From NCBI GenBank assembly GCA_964463965.1, contig CAYXED010000002.1, positions 255,607 to 319,606 on the forward strand: 64,000 nucleotides of DNA. Direction: 5' to 3'. Source of the DNA: UBA2166 sp964463965. Its GTDB lineage: Bacteria; Nitrospirota; Nitrospiria; Nitrospirales; UBA2166. The position numbers and the translations under genes are program-made. Within the stretch, counting starts at the first letter, position 1. Every line of letters starts with the position of its first letter. The notes under the pieces were generated by a model that saw only the letters and a list, made by a program, of their open reading frames with translations, was not told the DNA's origin and searched no databases. Below, in pieces: positions 14,955 through 24,250 of the stretch.

Positions 14955-17384
14955 TCATGCACTTACCAATGCTTCTTCTTCGACAAATTCAAGAGTGCCG
15001 TCTCGAAGTAGCACTTTTACTTTCGCCCCGTCACGGAAACGCCCCTTAATGAGTTCATCCGACAGTGGGTCACTGAGGTATTTTTGTATTGTACGGCGCA
15101 TTGGTCTGGCACCGTACTGAGGTTGATAGCCTTCCTGTATAAGAAAGTTTTTCACATTTTCTGGAATTTCTATTTCTAGGCCTTGATCTTTGAGGCGGGT
15201 GTTTACTTCCTGAAGTTGGATGTCAATTATTTCGTAAAGATGTTCCTTCTCAAGTGAGTGAAATACTAGTACTTCATCTATGCGGTTAAGGAATTCTGGA
15301 CTAAAGGACTTTCGCAATTCCTCCAAAACGTCGGAGCGTCTTCGTTTTCTGGTATCTTCTTGACGTTCTTGTTGGAATCCAAGTGAGACACCTTTCTGGA
15401 GCAGTTTGGTGCCGATATTTGACGTCATAATCACAACCGTATTTTTGAAATCAACTTTTCGACCGAGACTGTCTGTTAGTGATCCATCATCAAGTACTTG
15501 GAGTAATACGTTGAAAATATCTGGATGGGCCTTCTCTATTTCGTCAAAGAGCACCACAGAATACGGACGACGCCGGATTTGCTCTGTCAGTTTTCCGCCT
15601 TCCTCGTAGCCTACGTACCCTGGAGGTGCACCAAAAAGGCGTGAACTACTGAATTTTTCCATGTACTCCGACATGTCAATGCGAATGAGTGCATCTTCGG
15701 AATCAAATAGGAATCCCGCTAGAGCGCGGGCAAGTTCTGTTTTTCCTACACCCGTTGGACCAAGGAAAATAAATGACCCAATAGGCTTTCTCGAGTCTTT
15801 TAATCCTGCGCGAGAACGGCGAAGTGGGCGGCAGACTGCGGATACCGCCTCGTTTTGTCCAATTACACGTTCATGTAGTGCTTCTTCCATGCGAAGTAAT
15901 TTCTGAGATTCCTCTTCTTCAAGCTTGAAAAGAGGAATTCCGGTCATCATCGAGACCATTTGGGAAATATCGTCACGAGAAATGACAGGACGATTTTTTT
16001 CTTGGTTTTTCTTCCACTCGGTTCTGGACTGGTCGTGCAGCCTACGTAGGCGTTGTTCCTCTTCCCTGAGTTTAACTGCCTCTTCAAAGTTTTGTAGGGC
16101 AATAGCAAGTTCTTTTTCACGAACAACGCGCTTAAGGTCTTGTTCATAAGCCTTGAGATCTCCAGGCAGTACGTAGGTTTGGAGCTTCATCCGAGCACCG
16201 CTCTCATCAATTACGTCAATAGCTTTGTCCGGAAGAAAACGATCAGCAATATATCGATCAGAAAGGCGGACAGCATCAATAATGGCATCCTCCGTAATTT
16301 CAACACCGTGATGGTTTTCATAGCGTTCTCGCAGACCTTTAACAATCTGGATCGATTCCTCAATTGATGGTTGCTGGACGTAAACGGGGTGGAAACGACG
16401 TTTTAAGGCGCTATCTTTCTCAATGTGCTTTCTGTATTCATCAAGGGTAGTCGTTCCAATACAATGTATTTCTCCTCGAGCTAAGGCTGGCTTTAGCATG
16501 TTTGATGCGTCGATAGAACCTTCGGCTGCTCCTGCTCCTACAAGCGTGTGGAGCTCATCTATGAATAGGATGATATTTCCATTTTGGGTGATTTCTTTCA
16601 TAATCACCTTCAGTCGTTCCTCAAACTGTCCGCGGTACTTTGTTCCGGCGACGAGCGCTCCGAGATCAAGGGCAAGTACGCGCCGATTGAGTAAATTATC
16701 AGGTACTTCTGCGTTCACGATTCGTTGTGCAAGCCCTTCCACTATTGCAGTTTTTCCAACACCAGATTCTCCAATGAGGGCAGGATTGTTTTTTGTTCTT
16801 CGACATAAGATTTGTAGTACACGTTCAATCTCTTCTGCACGGCCAATTACAGGGTCTAGTGCATCTTCTTGGGCTAACTTTGTAAGATCACGCCCAAACT
16901 CATCCAGTGCAGGAGTGCTGCTCTTTCTCTCTCTTTCCCGCGGAGAGGACTTTTTAAGGTACATTACTGTGAGCTGTCTTGCCGCGAGTAGATTTGCGCC
17001 AAGGCTTCTCAGGGTTTTTCCTCCAATCCCTTCCTCCTCGCGCAGTAACCCGAGTAAAAGATGCTCACTGCCAATATGGTTGTGTCCTAGGAGACGTGCC
17101 TCCTCAATGCCAAATTCAATAACTTTTTTGACGCGTGGACTGAACGGAATTTCGCCGAACGCCAAGGCAGCTCCTCCGCCGGGGATGTTTCTCTCAATTT
17201 CGGTCTGAATTCGTTCTGGGGAAAGCCCCATCTTTTTTAGTATTGATGCGGCAATTCCATCGTTGTCTCGAAGAAAAGCTAGGACCAAATGCTCAGTACC
17301 GAGATAGTCGTTCATGTGACGCTCGGCTTCTTCTCGAGCGAGAATGATTACCTTGCGGCCCTTGTCTGTGAATCTTTCGAACAT
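14955..17384 (-). CDS. clpC: ATP-dependent Clp protease ATPase subunit ClpC
   Basis: An 809-aa Hsp100 unfoldase. The N domain has two Clp-N repeats (1-145: FTDKGRKVIILAREEAERH, GTEHLVLAFLRD, GSEHLLLGLLREEEGIG). AAA1 has Walker A GESGVGKT, with a short middle coiled region containing a UVR-like motif (NFEEAVKLREEEQ) that marks ClpC rather than ClpA or ClpB. AAA2 has Walker A GPTGVGKTELARALAG, and there is a D2-small C-terminal domain. It feeds unfolded proteins to ClpP, usually with an adaptor such as McsB/MecA. No mcsAB or ctsR is adjacent. The start at ATG 17384 has an AGGAGAGG upstream. ClpC in a diderm with LPS is less common than in Firmicutes, Cyanobacteria and Actinobacteria but is known. 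Confidence 0.95.
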   Translation of the reverse strand: MFERFTDKGRKVIILAREEAERHMNDYLGTEHLVLAFLRDNDGIAASILKKMGLSPERIQTEIERNIPGGGAALAFGEIPFSPRVKKVIEFGIEEARLLGHNHIGSEHLLLGLLREEEGIGGKTLRSLGANLLAARQLTVMYLKKSSPRERERKSSTPALDEFGRDLTKLAQEDALDPVIGRAEEIERVLQILCRRTKNNPALIGESGVGKTAIVEGLAQRIVNAEVPDNLLNRRVLALDLGALVAGTKYRGQFEERLKVIMKEITQNGNIILFIDELHTLVGAGAAEGSIDASNMLKPALARGEIHCIGTTTLDEYRKHIEKDSALKRRFHPVYVQQPSIEESIQIVKGLRERYENHHGVEITEDAIIDAVRLSDRYIADRFLPDKAIDVIDESGARMKLQTYVLPGDLKAYEQDLKRVVREKELAIALQNFEEAVKLREEEQRLRRLHDQSRTEWKKNQEKNRPVISRDDISQMVSMMTGIPLFKLEEEESQKLLRMEEALHERVIGQNEAVSAVCRPLRRSRAGLKDSRKPIGSFIFLGPTGVGKTELARALAGFLFDSEDALIRIDMSEYMEKFSSSRLFGAPPGYVGYEEGGKLTEQIRRRPYSVVLFDEIEKAHPDIFNVLLQVLDDGSLTDSLGRKVDFKNTVVIMTSNIGTKLLQKGVSLGFQQERQEDTRKRRRSDVLEELRKSFSPEFLNRIDEVLVFHSLEKEHLYEIIDIQLQEVNTRLKDQGLEIEIPENVKNFLIQEGYQPQYGARPMRRTIQKYLSDPLSDELIKGRFRDGAKVKVLLRDGTLEFVEEEALVSA

Positions 17385-17568
17385 TAACCTTAACCTCTCC
17401 TCATTATGTGCCGTATTGCAGCTTACTTAGGGCACTCCGGTCGTTCCGCGTAGTCTAGGTATCGCCCAAATCGATGTCAAGCCCATGGCATGGTTGACAA
17501 TGCATCAATGACAGCATACGCTACCATTCGATTGCTCGCCTTTTTAATATGGATTTCCTGTTACAGCC

Positions 17569-18426
17569 GTGAAGATAATAGGGGTTCTGGCAAAACCAAA
17601 TTTCCCCCGGGTTGCTGAGACTTTGAGAGTTTTGGTGCCTTGGCTGCGTAAACGTGGGAAGGAAGTGTTGCTCGATCCGCTAATTGACTCCCTCTCTGTC
17701 GGGGAGCAGATAGCTAATTTGCAACCTATTTTTACGCACGAGGCCGATATGCTTCTTGTTTTCGGTGGCGATGGAACAATGCTGCGTGCGGCTCGATTGG
17801 TAGCACACCACCCCGTCCCGATTCTGGGGATAAATGTGGGTGGTTTGGGGTTCTTGACAGAGATTACACCAGACAATGTTTATCCGGCACTAGAAAAAAC
17901 GTTTCATGGAGATTTTCAGATTGAGGAACGTTTGATGATCAGGTCCCAAGTTTGCTCAGGAACGAGTGTTCTTGTCGATACTATTGCGTTGAATGATGTT
18001 GTAGTTAGCAAGGGGACCCTAGCTGGGATGGTCAAGCTAAAGATTTCGGTTGGGAACGAGTTTTTGACCTCTATTAGGGGTGATGGATTAATTATTTCAA
18101 CGCCTACAGGATCGACTGGATATTCCTTGTCTTCAGGCGGTCCAATTGTGAATCCTCGTGTAGATGCGTTGATTTTGACTCCTATCAGTCCGCACATGCT
18201 CACTAACCGACCCATCGTGGTCCCTCAAAGTGAAATTGTACAGGCGGTGCTGCGTAGTTCAAATGAAGGTGCAGTTGTTAGTGCTGATGGACAACCTGGT
18301 TATGCATTGCATGAGGGTGATTCTGTTACTGTGCACGCGCTAGATACGAGGGCGAGATTCATTCGTTTCCCCGATAAAACCTTCTATCAGATCTTGCGCC
18401 AAAAATTAAAGTGGGGAGAGGGCTAG
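17569..18426 (+). CDS. nadK: NAD kinase
   Basis: A 285-aa enzyme that makes NADP from NAD and ATP (or polyphosphate). The hallmark FGGDGTML (G66-G67-D68-G69-T70), the second glycine-rich segment TPTGSTGYSLSSGGPIV, and INVGGLGFLTE are present. The start codon is GTG 17569 with no Shine-Dalgarno. An 8-codon frame (ATG 17549 to TGA 17572) ends in a GTGA overlap with this start, which could couple initiation, though it too lacks a ribosome-binding site. The gene is divergent from clpC and abuts the rqcH-like stop tail to tail. Confidence 0.95.
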   Translation: MKIIGVLAKPNFPRVAETLRVLVPWLRKRGKEVLLDPLIDSLSVGEQIANLQPIFTHEADMLLVFGGDGTMLRAARLVAHHPVPILGINVGGLGFLTEITPDNVYPALEKTFHGDFQIEERLMIRSQVCSGTSVLVDTIALNDVVVSKGTLAGMVKLKISVGNEFLTSIRGDGLIISTPTGSTGYSLSSGGPIVNPRVDALILTPISPHMLTNRPIVVPQSEIVQAVLRSSNEGAVVSADGQPGYALHEGDSVTVHALDTRARFIRFPDKTFYQILRQKLKWGEG

Positions 18427-19878
18427 TCACTTTTCAGTGGATTTCAGTCGCTTTAACCTAGTTTCGTCGAGCTCTATATACAGGTTTTTTTCTTGCGTTA
18501 TTGTTACGGTGCCAGGGCGTTCGCTTTTTACTTTCTTCACATACTTTCGTAATGTGTAGGCAACATCTCCTTGGCGGCTGTGCTTTCTTCCACTATACAA
18601 GAGTGCAAGGTTGGCGGCGTCATACAGGGTTTGTTCTGGTATGGTGTTTCTTTCTCCTACAAAAACTGCTACGTGTGATCCAGAAACTCCTTGAGCATGC
18701 ACCCAGAGATCACGACCTTTCATCTTTCGAAAGGTTAGAATGTCATTTTCAGTAGCATTGCGGCCTACCCCTATAGTTAAACCATCAAATGATACAAAAT
18801 GACGATATGGTAATTTGCTCTTTTGCTGCTGGTTTCTTCTTAAGGGTGCAAGGGTAGTCTTGGATGCTATTGGGGCACTTTCTCTTCCTGCAGGATAAAT
18901 GCCTTCAAAAATTCCCTTGCGCTCTTCTTCTAGAACGCTGAGCTCGCTTTTTACGGTATTGATGCGTGGAACAAGTTCTCGTTGCGAAGAACGGTATTTT
19001 TTGTGTTTTTTAAAATACCTTTCCAGGTTAACCTTGATACTTTGTGATGGGTCGAGTGCAATAGTTATCGTGCTAGGTTCTGGAGAAAAATAGTTTTTCA
19101 AAGTGACTTGCGTTGACCCATTAGGAATCGTATGCATTGATGTTTTTAGTAATTCACCATAATGCTGATAATTTTTATATTGGGCCATCTTTTGAAGGTC
19201 TCCTTCCAGAGCGGCTAGACGGCGTTTGGCTTTTTTGATGCAACGAGCATTTGTTGATAGATGTTCTTGCTGTATGCGATCAATTGTTAGTTTTCGCTCG
19301 ATTTGCTCATAACGTGTTTCAAGCGTACGGTTGAAAGCGTAGGAGAGGTTTTCATGTTCTTTAGTGGCGGTATCGTCATCTGTGGAGGGGGCGTGGTGGT
19401 ATAGTTCTAATTTTGGCTGACCAAATGGAATTTGATAGGAATCCTTAATGCTTAGGCGGCCAGGACGGAGTACCCCAATGACAGTATCTTGATAGTCAAG
19501 GAGGTAGATGTTAGTGCCACGTCCAATTAAGTCAAACATTAGAAACCCTGTCACCTGATCTTTTTTGTATTCAAGACGAATGATGCGGTCACTCCCTACT
19601 TGTTTGATAGATGAGACTCTCGCTCCAGTGAGGTGGCGACGAAGCAGTTGGCAGAACTGATGTGGTGTAGAGGGGTTTGTGTGCTTTTTTCTAATCAAAT
19701 GAATTCTTGAAACTTGAGGTTGCCCCGAGATATGAAGATACAGCGTTTCTTGTTTAATGCGTATTTCCAATGTGATCGCAAGGGGGACAGGTTGGAAAAC
19801 TTTCTGAATTCTCCCATCCTGAAGAGGGAGCGTAATTTCGTCTAGTATTTGAAGGAGTTCTTCTATTGATTGCGACAT
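18427..19878 (-). CDS. NFACT/RqcH-family (fibronectin-binding A-like) protein
   Basis: About 483 aa from ATG 19878 (GGAG 5 bases upstream); the longer frame to 19995 is not needed. The order is NFACT-N domain (DGRIQKVFQPVPLAITLEIR start), a central coiled coil (about 200-330) and the NFACT-R/DUF814 domain near the C-terminus (GLTIGVGRNATENDILTFRK, DLWVHAQGVSGSHVAV). RqcH binds split 50S subunits and adds Ala tails to stalled chains. The protein is roughly 80 residues shorter than Bacillus RqcH, mainly in the first domain and coil. A role in ribosome quality control is inferred from the family. Confidence 0.85.
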   Translation of the reverse strand: MSQSIEELLQILDEITLPLQDGRIQKVFQPVPLAITLEIRIKQETLYLHISGQPQVSRIHLIRKKHTNPSTPHQFCQLLRRHLTGARVSSIKQVGSDRIIRLEYKKDQVTGFLMFDLIGRGTNIYLLDYQDTVIGVLRPGRLSIKDSYQIPFGQPKLELYHHAPSTDDDTATKEHENLSYAFNRTLETRYEQIERKLTIDRIQQEHLSTNARCIKKAKRRLAALEGDLQKMAQYKNYQHYGELLKTSMHTIPNGSTQVTLKNYFSPEPSTITIALDPSQSIKVNLERYFKKHKKYRSSQRELVPRINTVKSELSVLEEERKGIFEGIYPAGRESAPIASKTTLAPLRRNQQQKSKLPYRHFVSFDGLTIGVGRNATENDILTFRKMKGRDLWVHAQGVSGSHVAVFVGERNTIPEQTLYDAANLALLYSGRKHSRQGDVAYTLRKYVKKVKSERPGTVTITQEKNLYIELDETRLKRLKSTEK

Positions 19879-19921
19879 GGCTTCTCCATTATATAGCAGC
19901 TGAGTTAGATACAAAAAAAAG

Positions 19922-20791
19922 ATGACAATTTCCGAATCTTTAAGATGGGCCAACATTGTGCTTAAGGAGGCGATGGTGGAGGATCCTGAAGGCACCGCAG
20001 GACATCTCCTTGACCATTGTCTTGGAATAGACCCTACTACCCGATTTCTTAAATCCCACGAACGAGTATTATCTTCCAGTGAAGAGGAGGTCTATCGTTG
20101 GTTGATCCATGAACGGTCGCGGCGCATACCACTCCAATATTTATTGGGAAAGGCGCCTTTTTTCAATGATGATGTAATTGTTGATCAAAGGGTTTTGATC
20201 CCACGTCCGGAGACTGAACAGGTTGTTGAGATAGCTATACAAGTTTTACGAAAAGAAGAAATTTTTGAACCCGTAGTTTTTGAGATTGGAACGGGGTCTG
20301 GTGTGATTGCAGTTAGTCTTGCAAAAGTTTTACAGGCAAAGGTCTGGGCGGGCGATCTATCAGTCGATGCTCTTGATGTTGCGCGCGCCAACATTCAAAA
20401 ATTCAATGTTGAAAAACGAATTAGTCTATTACATGGGGACTTATTTCAGCCATTTTACGATCTTGATCTGATGAATCAGGTAGATCTTGTGATTTCTAAT
20501 CCTCCTTATATTCAACGGAAGATCATTGACGAGTTGGCACCAGAAATTTCTCAAAATGAACCGAGAAGTGCGTTGGATGGAGGTGAAGATGGGTGCGATT
20601 TTTACCGTCGGATTATTCCGGCTGCTATCCCGTTTCTAAAACCTGGTGGGTGGATGGTTTTAGAGCTTGGAGATGGGCAGCGGGAGTTTGTGTATGATCT
20701 TATTGCCAGTTACTCCGAGCTGGAGCACGCTCAAGTTTCCCAAGATGTTGGAGGCAAGGATAGGGTTGTTGCTGTGCAGCGTATTTGCTAA
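19922..20791 (+). CDS. prmC: Peptide chain release factor N5-glutamine methyltransferase
   Basis: A 289-aa SAM-dependent methyltransferase modifying the GGQ glutamine of RF1/RF2. It has an N-terminal helical domain with the RF-binding segment RIPLQYLLGKAPFF, SAM motif I EIGTGSGVIAVSL (121-133) and the catalytic NPPY at 193-196. Divergent from the rqcH-like gene with a 43-base gap, so the two translation-quality genes share a promoter region. prfA is not adjacent. Confidence 0.93.
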   Translation: MTISESLRWANIVLKEAMVEDPEGTAGHLLDHCLGIDPTTRFLKSHERVLSSSEEEVYRWLIHERSRRIPLQYLLGKAPFFNDDVIVDQRVLIPRPETEQVVEIAIQVLRKEEIFEPVVFEIGTGSGVIAVSLAKVLQAKVWAGDLSVDALDVARANIQKFNVEKRISLLHGDLFQPFYDLDLMNQVDLVISNPPYIQRKIIDELAPEISQNEPRSALDGGEDGCDFYRRIIPAAIPFLKPGGWMVLELGDGQREFVYDLIASYSELEHAQVSQDVGGKDRVVAVQRIC

Positions 20792-20813
20792 ACCTATGGT
20801 ATGGCATGTGTAC

Positions 20814-21962
20814 TTATCGTGATGCAGAATAAAAAGACCGACCAGGAATAATTTTTCCCATTACAACCGAGGTTTCGGCCCCTGTTATTGATGGAAGATT
20901 ATTGGGTATACCATGGATGGTACAATAGGCCATAACGGCAAAGGCTGTTGCTTCAACTGCCCTGCTGTCCCACCCATATGCTTCAGAAGTTCTCACGGGA
21001 GTTGGAGCGAAGGCGTTGAAGAACTCTTTCACAAGAGCCTTGTTTTTAGTCCCCCCCCCTACGAGAATTAGCTCCTGGATTGGTCCTGGTAGAAAAGTTT
21101 GATTTTTTGCCGCAGCTTTTGCAGAAAATGCGGTTAGAGTTGCAATAAAATCCTCATTCTTTAGTCCATATCTACGTGCATTATGCAGTAAACGTTCTAC
21201 ATAACTGTCCCCAAACTCGTGTCTTCCTGTTGATTTTGGTGGACGGCGCTTTAAAAATTGATGTTCCAGGAGTTTTTTTAGGAGAGGTTCGTAAACAGAG
21301 CCCTTTGTTGCTATGAAGCCATTGGTGTCTTGGGATTTTTTTCCGTTCGTAATAAACCTAATGGCACTGTTAATCATCATGTTAGCGGGACCGACGTCGA
21401 ATGCCTCAATTTTCTGTTGTGTTGTTTTTGCTGGCACATAAGTTACGTTACAAATTCCTCCAAGATTTACAATCAGGCGAGATTTAGTTTTATGCTGAAA
21501 TAATACTTGATGAGTGTATGGGGTCAGTGGTGCTCCTTCGCCACCTGCTGCCATATCTCGTGGACGAAAGTCCGCAATAGTTGTAATCCCAGTTCTTTCT
21601 GCAATAACTGAAGGTTCTCCGATTTGCAAGGTAGATGGTGTGGGGGGATGTGGGTGGTGATAAAGAGTTTGGCCGTGTGAGCCAATCAGGTGAATGTTGT
21701 TTGGCGACAGGCCAGATAGGTCAATGAGCTTTAATGCAGCTTTTGAAAACTTTTCCCCAAGCAAAACATTGAGGTCGCATACCTCACCTCCAGTGCCTGA
21801 TTCGCACACTTTGAGAATGTGTGTTTGGAGTTTTTGGGAGAAGGCAGCAGAGGTAAACGCTACGAGTTTTACTGATATGCGAGACTCACGTTTTTTAATT
21901 TCAACAAGCGCGGCATCAACCCCATCTGCAGAAGTGCCTGACATTAAGCCAATGATCTTCAT
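20814..21962 (-). CDS. anmK: Anhydro-N-acetylmuramic acid kinase
   Basis: A 382-aa sugar kinase of the ASKHA fold. It opens and phosphorylates 1,6-anhydroMurNAc from recycled peptidoglycan to MurNAc-6-phosphate. The start KIIGLMSGTSADGVDAALVE is diagnostic and fixes ATG 21962; a frame extending to 22034 adds unrelated residues. Later motifs GSHGQTLYHHP and LVNLGGICN are present. murQ is not nearby. Convergent with prmC and divergent from nfeD. Confidence 0.94.
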   Translation of the reverse strand: MKIIGLMSGTSADGVDAALVEIKKRESRISVKLVAFTSAAFSQKLQTHILKVCESGTGGEVCDLNVLLGEKFSKAALKLIDLSGLSPNNIHLIGSHGQTLYHHPHPPTPSTLQIGEPSVIAERTGITTIADFRPRDMAAGGEGAPLTPYTHQVLFQHKTKSRLIVNLGGICNVTYVPAKTTQQKIEAFDVGPANMMINSAIRFITNGKKSQDTNGFIATKGSVYEPLLKKLLEHQFLKRRPPKSTGRHEFGDSYVERLLHNARRYGLKNEDFIATLTAFSAKAAAKNQTFLPGPIQELILVGGGTKNKALVKEFFNAFAPTPVRTSEAYGWDSRAVEATAFAVMAYCTIHGIPNNLPSITGAETSVVMGKIIPGRSFYSASR

Positions 21963-21980
21963 TGATCCAAACCCCGTGTA

Positions 21981-22039
21981 GGAGAATAACCTGTGTTCTC
22001 CATCTTGACAATGCCTGAAAAACGGCAGTACCATCAGGC
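21981..22039. promoter_or_regulatory. Two perfect inverted repeats between anmK and nfeD
   Basis: GGAGAA/TTCTCC arms (21981-21986, 21996-22001) and GCCTGA/TCAGGC arms (22013-22018, 22034-22039) lie in the 88-base divergent spacer. A TTGACA at 22005-22010 could be a -35 toward nfeD but no good -10 follows at the right distance. They may be operators or leader hairpins; no regulator can be named. Confidence 0.3.
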
Positions 22040-22050
22040 GTTTTCTTCCT

Positions 22051-23388
22051 ATGAATCGAATGATTCACACTTTTAAAAATGAACGATGGCTTATTTTTGT
22101 TGCGGCCCTCTGCCTCTATGGCTTTATTGGAGGGTTGTCTGCCGTAGCATTAGCCTCCACCGTCAAGGTAGCCACATATGAAGGTGTGATTAACCCCGTT
22201 ACTGCAGAATACTTTGAGTTTGCACTTGATGAGGCGGTTGAAACCGATGCACACCTTTTGGTGTTTCAACTTGATACGCCTGGTGGGCTTGATACTTCAA
22301 TGCGCCTCATTATTAAGGAAATTAATGCTTCTCCTATTCCAGTTGCGGTCTTTGTCTCTCCCAATGGTGGCCGTGCTGCATCCGCAGGTGTATTTATAAC
22401 TATGGCGGCTCATATTGCCGCTATGTCCCATGGCACGAATATTGGCGCTGCTCATCCAGTCGCTATGGGTGGGGGCGAGATGGATAAGGTGATGAAGGAA
22501 AAGGTTGAAAATGATGCCGTAGCGTACATCAAGGCTATAGCTGAAAAACGTGGTCGTAATGGAAAGTGGGCTGAAGATGCGGTCAGAAAAAGTGTTTCTG
22601 TAACAGAAAAAGAAGCATTGGAACTTGGAGTGATTGATTTGGTTGCTGGTGGTCTCAACGAGCTTCTGGATGTGATTCATGGGAGAGAGGTTGAAACGGC
22701 GATTGGCAAGGTTGAGTTGGACACAAAAGATGCTCACGTTGAAGATCTTCCGATGACGTGGCGTTTTGAATTTCTAAAGGTGTTGAGTGATCCTAATATC
22801 GCATACATTCTCATGACCATTGGAACTATTGGAATTATTGCAGAGTTATATAGTCCTGGAATGATTTTCCCCGGGGTGGTTGGTGTGGTCAGCCTTATAT
22901 TAGCTTTTTATTCCTTCCAGACGTTGCCTATCAACTATGCAGGATTACTGTTGATGCTTCTTGGGGTTGTTTTATTAATTCTTGAGATGCAAATGTTTAG
23001 TTATGGATTATTGAGTATTGCTGGTATAGCCGCAATGATACTTGGTTCTGTAATGCTTATGGACGGTGGACCTGAGTTTCAGCAAGTGTCCTTAAATGTC
23101 ATTTTGCCTGTAGTTTTAGTATTTGCTGGCCTTGTAATGCTGATTACTGGATTGGCTGTGAAATCGATTAGACGGAAACCTGTTACTGGAGCAGAAGCTT
23201 TGGTAGGAATGACAGCTATTGCAAAAACTAATTTAGATTTGGATGGTAGCGTGTGGCTCAATGGGGAAATGTGGCATGCTGTAAGTGATGTTCCTGTACT
23301 TGTTGGACAACCAGTACGTGTAGTAGCGGTTGAGGGATTGCGTCTTTCGGTGACGCAAGATGATAACTCAAAAGAAGGGGAATTGTAG
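22051..23388 (+). CDS. nfeD: NfeD-family membrane protein with ClpP-like protease domain
   Basis: A 445-aa NfeD1b-type protein. It has a signal/anchor helix (about 14-34), then a ClpP-class serine protease domain with Ser in GGRAASAGVFITMAAH and the lysine/gly-rich loops (DTPGGLDTSM). Four to five transmembrane helices follow (about 245-365), and a C-terminal OB-fold NfeD domain (GMTAIAKTNLDLDGSVWLNGEMWHA). It is encoded 2 bases before a slipin/SPFH gene, the classical pair: the protease cleaves near the C-terminus of its stomatin partner and both organise the membrane. Confidence 0.93.
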   Translation: MNRMIHTFKNERWLIFVAALCLYGFIGGLSAVALASTVKVATYEGVINPVTAEYFEFALDEAVETDAHLLVFQLDTPGGLDTSMRLIIKEINASPIPVAVFVSPNGGRAASAGVFITMAAHIAAMSHGTNIGAAHPVAMGGGEMDKVMKEKVENDAVAYIKAIAEKRGRNGKWAEDAVRKSVSVTEKEALELGVIDLVAGGLNELLDVIHGREVETAIGKVELDTKDAHVEDLPMTWRFEFLKVLSDPNIAYILMTIGTIGIIAELYSPGMIFPGVVGVVSLILAFYSFQTLPINYAGLLLMLLGVVLLILEMQMFSYGLLSIAGIAAMILGSVMLMDGGPEFQQVSLNVILPVVLVFAGLVMLITGLAVKSIRRKPVTGAEALVGMTAIAKTNLDLDGSVWLNGEMWHAVSDVPVLVGQPVRVVAVEGLRLSVTQDDNSKEGEL

Positions 23389-23390
23389 AA

Positions 23391-24167
23391 ATGAGCATTT
23401 TCTCGCCAACCCTCATCATTATTCTTATGATTGTGATGATTCTATATAGTGGGATTAAAGTTCTTCGGGAGTATGAGCGAGCTGTGATTTTTTTCCTTGG
23501 CAAACGTTCCAAGGCACTGATCGGAGGAAATGGTCCAGGCATTATCGTGATCATCCCTGGGATATACCAGATGGTAAAAGTGAGCCTACGAACCGAAACA
23601 CTCGATGTGCCTACGCAAGATATTATTACTAAAGATAACGTAACGGTAAAGGTTAATGCTGTTGTGTTTTTCAGGGTTGTTGATCCTGATAGGTCTATTT
23701 TAGATGTTGAAAATTATCTCTATGCAACGCAACAAATGTCTCAGACAACTTTGCGTAGTGTTCTTGGACAGAGCTTGTTAGATGAGTTGCTTGGAAAACG
23801 GGAAGAAATTAATGCAGAGCTTCAGAGAATTATTGATTTACAGACTGAGCCATGGGGTGTCAAGGTAACAGCCGTTGAGGTTAAGAATGTAGATCTTCCG
23901 CAGGAGATGCAGCGAGCAATTGCACGTCAAGCTGAGGCAGAGCGTGAACGACGTGCAAAAGTGATTCATGCGGATGGGGAGTACGAGGCGTCTCAACGAC
24001 TTGCTGACGCGTCAGAAATTATGAGTAAAAATCCTGCAACTCTTCAATTGAGGTATCTTCAAACATTAACGGAAATTACTGTTGGTCAGAATACGACTGT
24101 GGTATTTCCTTTGCCAATTGATATTTTGTCTGCATTTACAAAAAAGAAGGAGTCTCCTGAAGAGTGA
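23391..24167 (+). CDS. Slipin (SPFH/stomatin-like membrane protein)
   Basis: A 258-aa protein with an N-terminal membrane hairpin/helix (about 5-22), then a complete SPFH/Band 7 domain (YERAVIFFLGKR, VPTQDIITKDNVTVKVNAVVFFRVVDP, WGVKVTAVEVKNVDLP) and a coiled-coil stretch AEAERERRAKVIHADGEYEAS. It forms ring-shaped scaffolds in the membrane. It is cotranscribed with nfeD (2-base gap). Confidence 0.93.
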   Translation: MSIFSPTLIIILMIVMILYSGIKVLREYERAVIFFLGKRSKALIGGNGPGIIVIIPGIYQMVKVSLRTETLDVPTQDIITKDNVTVKVNAVVFFRVVDPDRSILDVENYLYATQQMSQTTLRSVLGQSLLDELLGKREEINAELQRIIDLQTEPWGVKVTAVEVKNVDLPQEMQRAIARQAEAERERRAKVIHADGEYEASQRLADASEIMSKNPATLQLRYLQTLTEITVGQNTTVVFPLPIDILSAFTKKKESPEE

Positions 24168-24250
24168 GGAGTTTTTTGTTTCGGTGCGCTTCGTCTGACA
24201 CTACACTTTTTATGAATTCCGTGATCAGGTAAGGAAAGTACGGCGGCTCG

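Noticed and set aside
16423..17208. 261-aa plus-strand open frame opposite clpC
   Set aside because: It is antisense to the strongly conserved ClpC coding sequence; composition is Ser/Pro/Arg-rich as in shadow frames and it has no Shine-Dalgarno.
22297..22737. 146-aa minus-strand frame inside nfeD
   Set aside because: Shadow frame opposite a conserved protease domain.
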